From Lactiplantibacillus daoliensis (lineage in GTDB: Bacteria; Bacillota; Bacilli; Lactobacillales; Lactobacillaceae), in assembly GCF_005405005.1 (NCBI RefSeq), contig NZ_BJDH01000009.1:1-32270 (forward strand): a stretch of DNA of 32,270 nt, read 5' to 3'. Below, piece after piece: positions 8,819 through 16,445 of the stretch. The position numbers and the translations under genes are program-made. Position 1 is the stretch's first letter, and every line of letters begins with the position of its first letter. The notes beneath the pieces are model-generated. The model searched no databases and had not been told where the DNA came from. It saw only the letters and a list, made by a program, of their open reading frames with translations.

Positions 8819-8836
8819 TTGTGAAATAAACAACAA
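8819..8836 (+). promoter_or_regulatory. Rex-like operator at acdH start site
   Basis: TTGTGAAATAAACAACAA matches the 18-bp form of Rex sites (TTGTGAA-4-TTCACAA) fully in its left half and in the outer ACAA of its right half. A second TTGTGAA lies inside the promoter spacer at about 8793-8799. Rex senses NADH/NAD and represses NADH-consuming fermentation genes, and acetaldehyde dehydrogenase is one. Binding is inferred. Confidence 0.4.
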
Positions 8837-8864
8837 GTATCGTATCGCTTAGGAGGAACCACTC

Positions 8865-10235
8865 ATGTTGAAAGAAATTGATGCAAAAACTGATGTTAAA
8901 CAATCAATTGATCGCCTAGTGTTAAACGCCTCTCTGGCTGCCAGTCGCTTGGAAGTCATGGATCAAGACCAAATTGATGAAGCTGTTGCTGCGATGGCTC
9001 ATGCAGCCCATGCGGCACGCGGGATGTTAGCAGCCATGGCCGTTGACGAAACTGGCCGTGGGAACTACCGTGACAAAGTTGCCAAGAACGATTTTGCTGC
9101 TAAAAACGTCTACAACTTTATTAAAGATGATAAGACGGTCGGGATCATTAATGACGATCCGGTTAGCGGTATTATGAAAGTCGCCGAACCCGTTGGGATT
9201 ATTGCTGGCGTTACGCCGGTCACCAACCCAACTTCAACAGTTATCTTCAATGCGATGCTTGCTTTAAAGACGCGAAATCCGATTATCTTCGGTTTCCATC
9301 CCTTTGCACAAAAGTGTTGTGTAGAGACCGGCAAGATCATCCGTGATGCTGCCGAAGCCGCAGGCGCACCCAAAGATTGGATTCAATGGATCAAAGTGCC
9401 TAGCATGGCTGCGACAAATGCCCTGATGACTCAAAAAGGAGTTGCGACAATCATTGCAACCGGTGGTGCCGGCATGGTCAAGACCGCCTACTCGACCGGT
9501 AAACCAGCCCTAGGCGTTGGTCCTGGCAATGTCCCTTGTTTCATCGAAAAAACCGCCGATATCAAACAGGCTGTTAACGATGTCATCACATCCAAATCAT
9601 TTGATAACGGTATGATCTGTGCTTCCGAATCCAACTTAATCGTGGACGACAGCATCTATGATCAGGTTAAAGCTGAATTAAGTCATAACGGTGTTTACTT
9701 CGTTGGCGACGATCATTTCAAAGCGCTCGAAAGCACCGTCATGAATTTGGATAAACAAGCCGTTGATCCAAAAGTCGCTGGTCAAACGCCATGGCAAATC
9801 GCGCAATGGGCTGGCTTTGACGTCCCAGCCGACACCAAGGTACTTGCTGTTGAATTGCCAGACATTGGTGGCGACCAAGTACTTTCACGCGAAAAGTTAT
9901 CTCCCGTCCTCGCGGTGGTTCATGCCAAGAATACTAAGGCCGGCTTCAACTTAATGAAGCGGAGCCTATCACTCGGTGGCTTAGGTCACACGGCCGTCTT
10001 GCATACGACAGATGAAGCTGTTATGACTGACTTTGCTATCGAAATGACGGCTTGCCGGGCTTTAATCAATGTACCTTCTTCTCAAGGTGCAATTGGTTTC
10101 AAATATGACAACGTTGCGCCATCATTAACCTTGGGTTGTGGCACTTGGGGTCATAACTCGATTTCCCATAACTTGGAAGACTGGGACTTATTAAATATTA
10201 AGACCGTCGCCAAGCGTTTAAACAAAATTCGTTAA
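8865..10235 (+). CDS. acdH: Stand-alone acetaldehyde dehydrogenase (acetylating)
   Basis: The 456-residue product corresponds to the aldehyde dehydrogenase half of AdhE and converts acetyl-CoA and NADH to acetaldehyde, CoA and NAD, or the reverse. It has VGIIAGVTPVTNPTST near 110-125, FGFHPFAQK at 142-150, a glycine-rich ATGGAGMV near 198-205, and the catalytic cysteine in NGMICASES (Cys252). The iron-dependent alcohol dehydrogenase half of AdhE is absent. The frame ends at a normal stop followed by a strong terminator, so this is a single-domain enzyme rather than a visible break. An alcohol dehydrogenase elsewhere would be needed to make ethanol. The start has AGGAGGA 8 nt upstream. It is probably controlled by redox and carbon source. 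Confidence 0.93.
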   Translation: MLKEIDAKTDVKQSIDRLVLNASLAASRLEVMDQDQIDEAVAAMAHAAHAARGMLAAMAVDETGRGNYRDKVAKNDFAAKNVYNFIKDDKTVGIINDDPVSGIMKVAEPVGIIAGVTPVTNPTSTVIFNAMLALKTRNPIIFGFHPFAQKCCVETGKIIRDAAEAAGAPKDWIQWIKVPSMAATNALMTQKGVATIIATGGAGMVKTAYSTGKPALGVGPGNVPCFIEKTADIKQAVNDVITSKSFDNGMICASESNLIVDDSIYDQVKAELSHNGVYFVGDDHFKALESTVMNLDKQAVDPKVAGQTPWQIAQWAGFDVPADTKVLAVELPDIGGDQVLSREKLSPVLAVVHAKNTKAGFNLMKRSLSLGGLGHTAVLHTTDEAVMTDFAIEMTACRALINVPSSQGAIGFKYDNVAPSLTLGCGTWGHNSISHNLEDWDLLNIKTVAKRLNKIR

Positions 10236-10273
10236 ACCTTCAATTTTTAAAAGATGTAATCGTTTTGCCGCCC

Positions 10274-10323
10274 AAAAGTGCCGCTACTCAGCAAGTCTAT
10301 TTGCGAGTAACGGCACTTTTTCG
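10274..10323 (+). terminator. Intrinsic terminator of acdH
   Basis: AAAAGTGCCG pairs with CGGCACTTTT, with inner ACTC/GAGT and GCAA/TTGC stems, and a T-run follows. It stands about 38 nt after the stop. Confidence 0.85.
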
Positions 10324-10336
10324 TTATTTAAATAAA

Positions 10337-10860
10337 GGTTGAAAGACTCAAAAGCATTACAAATGGAGCAGTATCAGTAACCATTACGTCTAAAGTAGAC
10401 TCATCTAAATGTAACGCTCCATCAGTCAAAATCGGTGTGCTGTGGCGAACGGCGCCAGCCAAGGTACGGTCTGACGCCTCAATTCCAAGCCGATAAAACA
10501 CGTCTCGGAATTGCCCCGCGAGATTAGTCAGCCAAGCACGCCGACTAATCTCGCCGACACTGCACACTGATTTTGACTGACTCCGCTAAGCGTAAATAAC
10601 TACTGACTTAGCTGGAGGTTGTTGCTGATAGCATCGGACGTGCAGGTGGCGTTTGACCGGCGCTTTTTGCCGATCTTACACCACGGACGGTACGGGAAAT
10701 TTGCGGTTTTGGCAAAGTTCCCGTACGAGGCTCAAGACGTTTTTAAGGCTTGAGCCAGTCCCTCGTCCGCATGTTATCAGCAACAACCGGAAGCGGCAGT
10801 AATCGACTAGTTTTCATTGTCTGATTATTGGGCCAAATCAGCAATTTTTAACTTTCACCC
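10337..10860 (-). repeat. Structured intergenic element, copy 1 (inverted orientation)
   Basis: About 525 bp, and the reverse complement matches copies 2 and 3. Ends are GGTTGAAAG (10337-10345) and CTTTCACCC (10852-10860), an imperfect inverted repeat. Inside are two modules. Module A (10618-10787) is bounded by near-complementary arms of 23-24 nt beginning GTTGTTGCTGATA. Module B (10422-10580) is bounded by TCAGTCAAAATCGGTGTGC and its complement with one change. Several shorter hairpins lie within each. GTTATTTAA occurs just outside both ends (10323-10331 and 10865-10873), a possible target-site duplication. The right end abuts the stop of the ABC permease gene, so the element may also end that transcript. 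No open frame here is credible. Confidence 0.88.
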
Positions 10861-10869
10861 TTCAGTTAT

Positions 10870-11895
10870 TTAAGCTAATTTCTTAATTTTAAAAGCATCA
10901 AACGCATGGTCTGGACGATAAAGGATCAAACGACCAACACTCCACGTCAGATAACCAATGACAATTGCTAAAACTAAGCTGACACCAAATGGCATTTCAC
11001 CGGCATAGTTATTAACGACGATGGCATATACCGTTCGGCCAAATGAGGAAAAGCCAACCGCAACCGCCAAATAAACAACGGTTAACCACAAGAAGACCGT
11101 TCGGAAACGTGGAAATAGCATAAAGTTACCCGCATTTTCCAGTGACAAATGCTTGAAGGCCCAGTGATCCATTAGCCATAAAAATCCAATGATCACGAGA
11201 CTTATGCCAGTAAACAAGCTGAGTCCTGACCAGGTCGATTGATCAAGGTCAGCCAAATAACTGGTTTTATAGGGATTCACCCCAATGGCATAACTAAAGA
11301 GGTTAAATGCCCCTTCCAAGGCAAAAATCAGGCTTGGAATCGAGATAATGGTAAACAAGGCGCTTGCCACTGCTTGTCCGAGCCACAAACCAATCGTTGC
11401 TACAATGGCATATAACGCTAACAAGAACATTAATTGGCTGAAGGTATACCGTAATTCTGGCCCCCAGCTTAAATTAAAGCTGGCAGCACGACGAATCATT
11501 AAACGCAGCGTTCCTAAGAACACGAGATGCATCGCAACAAAACTGCTGACAACCGTACTACCAAAGATCACTAATTTCTGGTTAAATAATTGCTGGCGAG
11601 TCGCCCGTAAACTAAATAGATAATGATTAAAATTCGTGTAGTTATCCCACATAAACGTCACCCATCCGAGAATCAGCACAACGATAAAATTAACAAATAA
11701 CATTGTCGTGCCACCAACTGACGCCGTATAACCACCGCTAGTAAATGCCCGTGTCGTAGCTTTGATTGCCACGCCGTTCGCTGTCATGACTTCATTGGCC
11801 GCCTTAAACCCAGTAATTAACAAAACTGCGATGGCAGTGCCTAAAATTCCTCGATAGCGATGCCATAATAGGCATCTAACTTCATGATTACTCAT
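10870..11895 (-). CDS. ABC exporter membrane subunit
   Basis: The 341-residue product is strongly hydrophobic, with about seven to eight predicted membrane segments. The first is after residue 15 and the last is near 300-320. It lies 14 nt downstream of an ABC ATPase and ends next to repeat copy 1. The organisation regulator-ATPase-permease is typical of YtrA-controlled exporters responding to cell-envelope stress or antimicrobial peptides. The substrate cannot be read from the sequence. AGGGGG stands about 10 nt before the ATG. Specific family membership is not recognised beyond ABC-2-like architecture. Confidence 0.8.
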   Translation of the reverse strand: MSNHEVRCLLWHRYRGILGTAIAVLLITGFKAANEVMTANGVAIKATTRAFTSGGYTASVGGTTMLFVNFIVVLILGWVTFMWDNYTNFNHYLFSLRATRQQLFNQKLVIFGSTVVSSFVAMHLVFLGTLRLMIRRAASFNLSWGPELRYTFSQLMFLLALYAIVATIGLWLGQAVASALFTIISIPSLIFALEGAFNLFSYAIGVNPYKTSYLADLDQSTWSGLSLFTGISLVIIGFLWLMDHWAFKHLSLENAGNFMLFPRFRTVFLWLTVVYLAVAVGFSSFGRTVYAIVVNNYAGEMPFGVSLVLAIVIGYLTWSVGRLILYRPDHAFDAFKIKKLA

Positions 11896-11909
11896 TGTTT
11901 GATTTCCCC

Positions 11910-12803
11910 CTATGACAATAATTCATAATCACCAGCATCCGTCAAATTGGCCATAAATAGGTCAGTTAACGATAATGGTAGTGTCTCTTGAAAAGCTGGC
12001 TCAGTCGCCGCTAACGCCGTTTGTAACGTTGGTGTAAAGTCTTCAAAAACAACGACGATGACTCGACCAGAAACATTGACGATGTGTCCCTGTTCTCGCA
12101 ATAATGTGGGAATCTTCTTATCACGGTAAACGAGTTGCAACTTACGCGCTTGTGACCGCATCGTTTCTAATTGATAGTCGTGAATCAGGCGTCCGGCTTT
12201 CAACATCAACGCACGATCAATAATGCCTTCTAATTCACTCAAATTATGTGACGCAATCATAATCGCCCGTTTTTGCGAGGCTGCTTCATCAATTAGGATA
12301 CTTAGGACGTTCTTACGTACAATCACATCCAGCCCATCTAGCGGTTCATCAAGGAAGATATATGGCGCGTTAGTTGCTACGCTGAGAATAATGGTGAATA
12401 ATCCGAACATCCCTTTGGAGAAATGCCGTAATTTTTGATTAGCTGCTAAATGATATCTCGTTAATAGCTGCGTAAACTTTTCTTCATCAAAATCGGGATA
12501 AGCAGACAGATAGTACCAGGCGACCTGTTGTGCCGTCGCTCCCTTGAAAAAGTTTGCTTGTGGATCAACAAAACTTAAACGAGTACGCAAAGCAGGATTC
12601 GCCAGCAAGTCTTCGCCATCGACAGTAATCGTCCCCTGATCGGCTAAATACTGACCATTGATACTCCGAAATAGCGTTGTTTTCCCAACACCATTACGCC
12701 CGATCACGCCCACAATCTGTCCAGGCTGAATTTCAAAACTGATTTGGTCCAATGTTGCCTCATGGTTAATTTGCTTACATAAGCCACTAACTTTCAAACT
12801 CAT
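11910..12803 (-). CDS. ABC exporter ATP-binding subunit (YtrB-like)
   Basis: The product has 297 residues from the ATG at 12801-12803, chosen because GGAGGGG lies 8 nt upstream and the ATG overlaps the regulator's stop in ATGA. A longer frame to 12833 has no ribosome site. Walker A is GRNGVGKT (35-42), Walker B is in YIFLDEPLDGLD, and the switch His lies in IASHNLSELE. The signature is HFSKGM rather than LSGGQ, a variant common in this exporter class. It powers the adjacent permease. The C-terminal 80 residues follow the ATPase core and may regulate it. Confidence 0.9.
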   Translation of the reverse strand: MSLKVSGLCKQINHEATLDQISFEIQPGQIVGVIGRNGVGKTTLFRSINGQYLADQGTITVDGEDLLANPALRTRLSFVDPQANFFKGATAQQVAWYYLSAYPDFDEEKFTQLLTRYHLAANQKLRHFSKGMFGLFTIILSVATNAPYIFLDEPLDGLDVIVRKNVLSILIDEAASQKRAIMIASHNLSELEGIIDRALMLKAGRLIHDYQLETMRSQARKLQLVYRDKKIPTLLREQGHIVNVSGRVIVVVFEDFTPTLQTALAATEPAFQETLPLSLTDLFMANLTDAGDYELLS

Positions 12804-13162
12804 AATGACTGCCCCTCCATTTTCGTTAACCAAGTGATTAAGTCGGCGATGGTTATCCCCGCCTGACTCGCTTCAGCCACCAATTGTTGTAATTTCAACT
12901 GAAGGTCTGCCTGCGCTACGGTTGCGTCCATGGCATTCACATAGGTGCCTTTACCCGGAACCGTCCGAATCACTTGTTGCGTTTCTAGCTGCTTATAGGC
13001 CTTACTGACTGTATTAGGATTGAGTAGGTGCTGCTTGGCCATCTCACGTACCGATGGTAATTGATCATCAGCTTGTAAGATACCCTGCACAATCTCACGT
13101 TTCAGGCCTGCCACTAGTTGCGCGTAGTACGGTTGTCCACTATCATGGTTAATCACAACCAT
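12800..13162 (-). CDS. GntR-family regulator, YtrA subfamily
   Basis: The 120-residue product has an N-terminal winged helix (about residues 10-75) with LPSVREMAKQHLLNPNTVSK, the usual GntR recognition region, and GKGTYV in the wing. Only about 45 residues follow, the short helical dimerisation tail that defines the YtrA subfamily. It is the first gene of the operon and is translationally coupled to the ATPase by ATGA. GGAGG stands 8 nt before its ATG. YtrA regulators repress their own exporter operons and are relieved by envelope-acting drugs; that is family knowledge, and the inducer here is unknown. Confidence 0.92.
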   Translation of the reverse strand: MVVINHDSGQPYYAQLVAGLKREIVQGILQADDQLPSVREMAKQHLLNPNTVSKAYKQLETQQVIRTVPGKGTYVNAMDATVAQADLQLKLQQLVAEASQAGITIADLITWLTKMEGQSL

Positions 13163-13177
13163 GCCGTCACCTCCGTA

Positions 13178-13221
13178 ACTGTATTATACTGTACTAAGTG
13201 TATTGTACGGTGTCATACAGT
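13178..13221 (-). promoter_or_regulatory. Promoter and possible operator of GntR-ABC operon
   Basis: A minus-strand -10 TATAAT (13183-13188) lies about 25 nt upstream of the GntR start. No good -35 is seen. Around it ACTGTAT (13178-13184) and ATACAGT (13215-13221) form an inverted repeat, with GTAC/GTAT motifs repeated between them. This pattern suits autoregulation by the dimeric GntR protein. Confidence 0.45.
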
Positions 13222-13262
13222 CAGGGGCAAGTGCTGAGTTGTTAATTTTTGGTAAATTAAAA

Positions 13263-13283
13263 GACCATCCTGATTAGATGGCC
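13263..13283 (-). terminator. Terminator of the antitoxin-like gene
   Basis: In minus-strand sense GGCCATC pairs with GATGGTC across a 7-nt loop, followed by TTTTAATTT. One pair is G.U on this strand only. Confidence 0.65.
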
Positions 13284-13298
13284 TACATTTGACCCCAA

Positions 13299-13535
13299 CT
13301 ACCAAACGTTCTCCTTACCGATTATTGTGCCATTATCCTTGATCAGCATGCCACGCAATGCAGTCTTAAGATCATATCCTGAATCCGCCGAAAATCCCCT
13401 TGGACTGACTGGTACAAAAGAAATTATCCCGCTCTCATCCCTCACCGGTTGATATTCTGCGTTAACCGGAAATTTAAACGCTGCTGGAATTGCAATCATT
13501 AGGTCATTCCCATACTTTTTTGTCTTAACTATCAC
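13299..13535 (-). CDS. Orphan MazE/PemI-like antitoxin
   Basis: The 78-residue product starts with KTKKYGNDLMIAIPAAF, the swapped-hairpin AbrB/MazE DNA-binding pattern (K..K.GN...IAIP). It continues with a SFVPV strand and a flexible C-terminal tail as in toxin-neutralising antitoxins. The start is GTG at 13535, with no clear ribosome site. No MazF/PemK-like toxin gene is present on either side: the neighbours are an acetyltransferase 40 nt upstream and the GntR operon downstream. It may be a relic, an antitoxin acting on a distant toxin, or a plain regulator. Confidence 0.65.
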   Translation of the reverse strand: MIVKTKKYGNDLMIAIPAAFKFPVNAEYQPVRDESGIISFVPVSPRGFSADSGYDLKTALRGMLIKDNGTIIGKENVW

Positions 13536-13575
13536 TAGTCACATTTGGATTGGATAGACACCTATATTTATTTTA

Positions 13576-14103
13576 CTAAACCAAGACTCGAGTCATGGTC
13601 GTCACCGCCAAGCGGCCGTTTTCCGCCAACGGTAAGAACAACTGATCACCGTCATCAAAACCTAACTTTTTCCAGAAAGCCTCGGCAGCCGTATCCGCTG
13701 AAACACGCGTCAATTGTAAGCAGTGAATATCGCTCTTGAGTGCAGCCTTCATTAAGCCAGTTGCAATCACACTCCCAACTGACCGACGCTGATAGTCGTT
13801 ACCAACCATCAACAAGCCAATAAACAAGAAATCTCTTTCCGGATATTGATTCAAAATATCTAACACTGCCACTAGATGATTGGCCAGATAAAAACCAAAA
13901 ACCTGTTTTTGGGCTGCTTCAATTTCATCAGGATGAGCCGTTAAATCATCGTGGATTTCAGCTAATGTTAAGTCATTTGGCGAAAATTGGCGATGGTACT
14001 CAGGGTTACTTTGTTCCAACGCCAATAATTCGGCTTGATCGGCGTCAGTCAAAAAACGAATCTTAAAATTGGGTAATTCTGCTTGTAACGTTGCTAATTT
14101 CAT
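13576..14103 (-). CDS. GNAT acetyltransferase (second of pair)
   Basis: The product has 175 residues from the ATG at 14101-14103, which has TTGGAGT about 8 nt upstream. The in-frame upstream extension overlaps the previous gene and is rejected. It has a GNAT fold pattern: an N-terminal beta-alpha region, LFIGLLMVGNDYQRRSVGS in the acetyl-CoA-binding A motif (Q/RxxGxG-like), and AEAFWKKLGF in motif B. The substrate is unknown. It begins 5 nt after the stop of another acetyltransferase gene, so the two form one transcript. Confidence 0.85.
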   Translation of the reverse strand: MKLATLQAELPNFKIRFLTDADQAELLALEQSNPEYHRQFSPNDLTLAEIHDDLTAHPDEIEAAQKQVFGFYLANHLVAVLDILNQYPERDFLFIGLLMVGNDYQRRSVGSVIATGLMKAALKSDIHCLQLTRVSADTAAEAFWKKLGFDDGDQLFLPLAENGRLAVTTMTRVLV

Positions 14104-14108
14104 ATTTT

Positions 14109-14594
14109 TTACTCCAATGTTTTTTCTAAGTTGTACCAAGTTTCGCCAGCATGACTAGATGCCGCCACACCTTGGTTTTGGTAGCCATTACTTTCATAAA
14201 ATGGGATTAAACGTTCTAAACAAGTTAATGAAACACTTTTTCGTTGGGCTTTACGCGCTACTTGCTCCAATGCCGTCAACAATTGACTCCCAATCTTTTG
14301 ATGCCGCGCCAATGGTGAAACCGCCAGCGTGAACACGAGTTGATGTCCGCCGTGGTCTAGATTGGTCGGCGTCTTGGTAAACATCTCATCCTCAATGAAA
14401 CGTGCCGGCACGGCTGGGCCAACGATGAATCCTAGGACAACTGCTGCTTCGCGGGCAACTAAAAACGTCTCCGGTAACCTTTCAATCCGATCACGATACA
14501 CCGCTTCACTTCCAGCTTCGGCTGCTGAGAAGCCCGCTTTTTCAATCGCCATCAATTGTGGTAAATCTGTCATCTTTACTGGTGTTATTTTCAT
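14109..14594 (-). CDS. GNAT acetyltransferase (first of pair)
   Basis: The 161-residue product has FTLAVSPLARHQKIGSQLL, the GNAT A motif with RHQKIG as the pyrophosphate-binding loop, and LIPFYESNGY as motif B. The arrangement, including the acidic EKAGF start region and the long loop before the A motif, resembles small AANAT-like acetyltransferases, which modify amines; the true substrate is not known. AAAGGAG stands 8 nt before the ATG. The gene leads a two-gene operon. Confidence 0.88.
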   Translation of the reverse strand: MKITPVKMTDLPQLMAIEKAGFSAAEAGSEAVYRDRIERLPETFLVAREAAVVLGFIVGPAVPARFIEDEMFTKTPTNLDHGGHQLVFTLAVSPLARHQKIGSQLLTALEQVARKAQRKSVSLTCLERLIPFYESNGYQNQGVAASSHAGETWYNLEKTLE

Positions 14595-14621
14595 CTGATT
14601 ACTCCTTTTGCAAGTACATCC

Positions 14622-14630
14622 AGTATAGCA
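14622..14630 (-). promoter_or_regulatory. Extended -10 promoter of GNAT pair
   Basis: In minus-strand sense TGC-TATACT at 14622-14630 is an extended -10. A clear -35 is missing. It lies 28 nt upstream of the start codon. Confidence 0.5.
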
Positions 14631-14717
14631 AAATCAAGGCCATTCGGCGGATTTTTCCATTCAGGAAACTTTTAACGTCGTAAAAAAGTAAATGACGTGT
14701 CGTATCACCTACTGACA

Positions 14718-14726
14718 TGCTATACT
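14718..14726 (+). promoter_or_regulatory. Extended -10 promoter of ASCH gene
   Basis: TGC-TATACT, the same motif as the divergent GNAT promoter, lies 64 nt upstream of the ASCH start. The -35 is weak. Confidence 0.5.
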
Positions 14727-14789
14727 AAGGTTGTGAATTCGGTTACATCAATGTGAATTCAATATTCTTATTGAAATTAGGTGACTATC

Positions 14790-15257
14790 ATGCCAGCACA
14801 ATCAGCAGAACAATTATGGAAAGACTTCAATGAAACTACAGATACTAACGGTGCTTCTTATCAAACACGTTGGTTTGGAGATCAGAACAAGCCCGCCGAA
14901 GTTCAAGCATTAACCGATGCCATTTTATCAGGAACCAAAACGGCAACAACCACACCACTTGATTCATACACCGCGGAACAAGTTGCTATCCCACAAGTTG
15001 GTGACTACAACGTCCTCTTAAACGGTGACATGAAACCTGTTGCGATTCTTAAAACAGTCGTCTCAGAATTAGTGCCATTTTATCGAATTTCCGGTGAACA
15101 CGCCTATCACGAAGGTGACGGCGATGGCACAATCGGTGATTGGCGGAAACGTAAGACTGAAGAATTTACACCAGCCCTGGAAGAACATGGTGCTTCCTTA
15201 ACACCAGATACCCCAATGGTTAGTGAAGTCTTCGAAATCGTCTTCCGTGCAGATTAA
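14790..15257 (+). CDS. ASCH-domain protein
   Basis: The product has 155 residues from the ATG at 14790, chosen over an in-frame GTG at 14781 because AGGTG at 14779-14783 fits as its ribosome site. It has the ASCH pattern: WFGDQN, a GTKTATT loop with Lys and Thr, IPQVGDYNVLLN, AILKT strand, and GDGDGTIGDWRKR near residue 115. ASCH domains share the PUA fold and bind RNA or hydrolyse modified nucleosides such as N4-acetylcytidine; which applies here is not evident. It has its own promoter and terminator. Repeat copy 2 begins right after that terminator. Confidence 0.85.
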   Translation: MPAQSAEQLWKDFNETTDTNGASYQTRWFGDQNKPAEVQALTDAILSGTKTATTTPLDSYTAEQVAIPQVGDYNVLLNGDMKPVAILKTVVSELVPFYRISGEHAYHEGDGDGTIGDWRKRKTEEFTPALEEHGASLTPDTPMVSEVFEIVFRAD

Positions 15258-15272
15258 CTCAATACTAATCAC

Positions 15273-15306
15273 GGCCTGAGACCGGTGTGTCTTAGGTCTT
15301 TTTTTG
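15273..15306 (+). terminator. Terminator of ASCH gene
   Basis: CCTGAGAC pairs with GTCTTAGG (one G.U) and is followed by a seven-T run. Confidence 0.8.
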
Positions 15307-15322
15307 ACTTGATCAACTAAGA

Positions 15323-15694
15323 GGTTGAAAGTTAAAAATTGCCGGTCTGCGCCACCACGTCAATAATCAGACGGTGAAAACTAGTCGATTGCTGCTTCCG
15401 GTTGTTAGTAGTTATTCTTTGGATAAATTCGTTATTTATGCTTAGCGGAGTCAGTCAAAATCGGTGTGCAGTGTCTGCGAGATTAGTCGGCGTTCTTGGC
15501 TGACTAATCTCGCAGGGCAATTCAAAGACGTGTTTTATCGGCTTTGAATTGAGGCGGCAGACCGCACTTTGGCTGGCACCGTCCCCCACAGCACACCGAT
15601 TTTGACTGACGGAGCGCTGAGTGTTGCAAGTCTACTTTAGATGTGACGGTTTTTGGTACTGGGACATGTGTGATGTTTTTGAGTTTTTCAACCT
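15323..15694 (+). repeat. Structured intergenic element, copy 2 (short form)
   Basis: About 372 bp, from GGTTGAAAG (15323-15331) to TTTCAACC (15687-15693 region). Module A is missing: GTTGTT at 15401-15406 joins directly to AGTAGTTATT, which in copy 1 follows the module. Module B is intact with perfect 19-bp arms at 15451-15469 and 15591-15609. Inside it TGCGAGATTAGTC pairs perfectly with GACTAATCTCGCA, and CAATTCAAAG (15518-15527) with CTTTGAATTG (15542-15551). It is the best-folded copy. It lies between the ASCH terminator and the promoter of the pot regulator. Confidence 0.9.
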
Positions 15695-15819
15695 TGACTT
15701 AGTCAGCTTTAAACCCTAACTGCATTCAGTTTGAACTGACAAAGTAACTAAAACTAAACGTCATAGAACCGAAACTCAACTTTCATCAAAATGTAACTTT
15801 TCTTCAACGAAACTTTCGC

Positions 15820-15825
15820 TATAAT
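15820..15825 (+). promoter_or_regulatory. -10 box of the XRE-potABCD operon
   Basis: TATAAT at 15820-15825 lies about 58 nt upstream of the regulator's start. No good -35 lies 16-18 bp before it, which suggests an activator or a weak promoter. Confidence 0.45.
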
Positions 15826-15882
15826 AATTAAAGCTTAAACTAAACTTGTTGTTTACTATTACAAAACAAAGCGGTGATTGTC

Positions 15883-16425
15883 ATGGATATCGGTCAACGC
15901 ATCCGCAACCTGCGTATGCAAAAACAACTGACCCAAGAAGAACTCGGTGAACGCACAGATTTAAGCAAAGGCTATATTTCTCAGCTTGAACATAATCAGT
16001 CCTCACCCTCGATGGAAACTTTCTTTGCCATCTTAGAAGTACTAGGCGAAACTCCGGCTGCCTTTTTCACGCCAGAGAAGCCTACCGACAAGATTGTTTA
16101 TCATCCCAATGAACAAATCGTATTTGACGATGAAGCCCTAGGTTATCAGCTAAAATGGTTAATACCGGCATCGAATGAAAACGAACTCGAGCCAGTTAAG
16201 ATTACTTTAGCTCCCAATGGTCGCTTCAAACCTTTCGAGCCTTCGCCAGCGGAGACGTTAATTATCGTCCAAGCTGGCACGCTCAATTTACACCTAGGAT
16301 CACAAGACTATCGTGCTACTGATGGCGATAGCTTGTATTTCCACGCAACGCAGGCGCACCAACTCACGAATATCGGACTCGAACCATGTACGTTCACCCT
16401 CGTGACCACCGCGTCCTACTTGTAA
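15883..16425 (+). CDS. XRE-cupin regulator of the polyamine operon
   Basis: The product has 180 residues from the ATG at 15883, preceded by GGTGA; an in-frame GTG at 15874 would place the start on that site. It has an N-terminal helix-turn-helix (about residues 4-60, with LTQEELGERTDLSKGYISQL) and a C-terminal cupin barrel (about 105-178). This is the PuuR-like layout, in which the cupin senses a small metabolite, often a polyamine. It is 20 nt upstream of potA on the same strand, so it very likely controls the transporter. Whether it activates or represses is not shown. Confidence 0.92.
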   Translation: MDIGQRIRNLRMQKQLTQEELGERTDLSKGYISQLEHNQSSPSMETFFAILEVLGETPAAFFTPEKPTDKIVYHPNEQIVFDDEALGYQLKWLIPASNENELEPVKITLAPNGRFKPFEPSPAETLIIVQAGTLNLHLGSQDYRATDGDSLYFHATQAHQLTNIGLEPCTFTLVTTASYL

Positions 16426-16445
16426 CTTAAAAGGAGGCTTTCAAA

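Noticed and set aside
10328-10567. 79-codon minus-strand frame
   Set aside because: It lies inside repeat copy 1 and is not kept in copies 2 and 3.
10337-10860. CRISPR array or tRNA cluster in the structured intergenic repeats
   Set aside because: No regular short repeat-spacer pattern and no tRNA-like cloverleaf with CCA or T-loop is visible.
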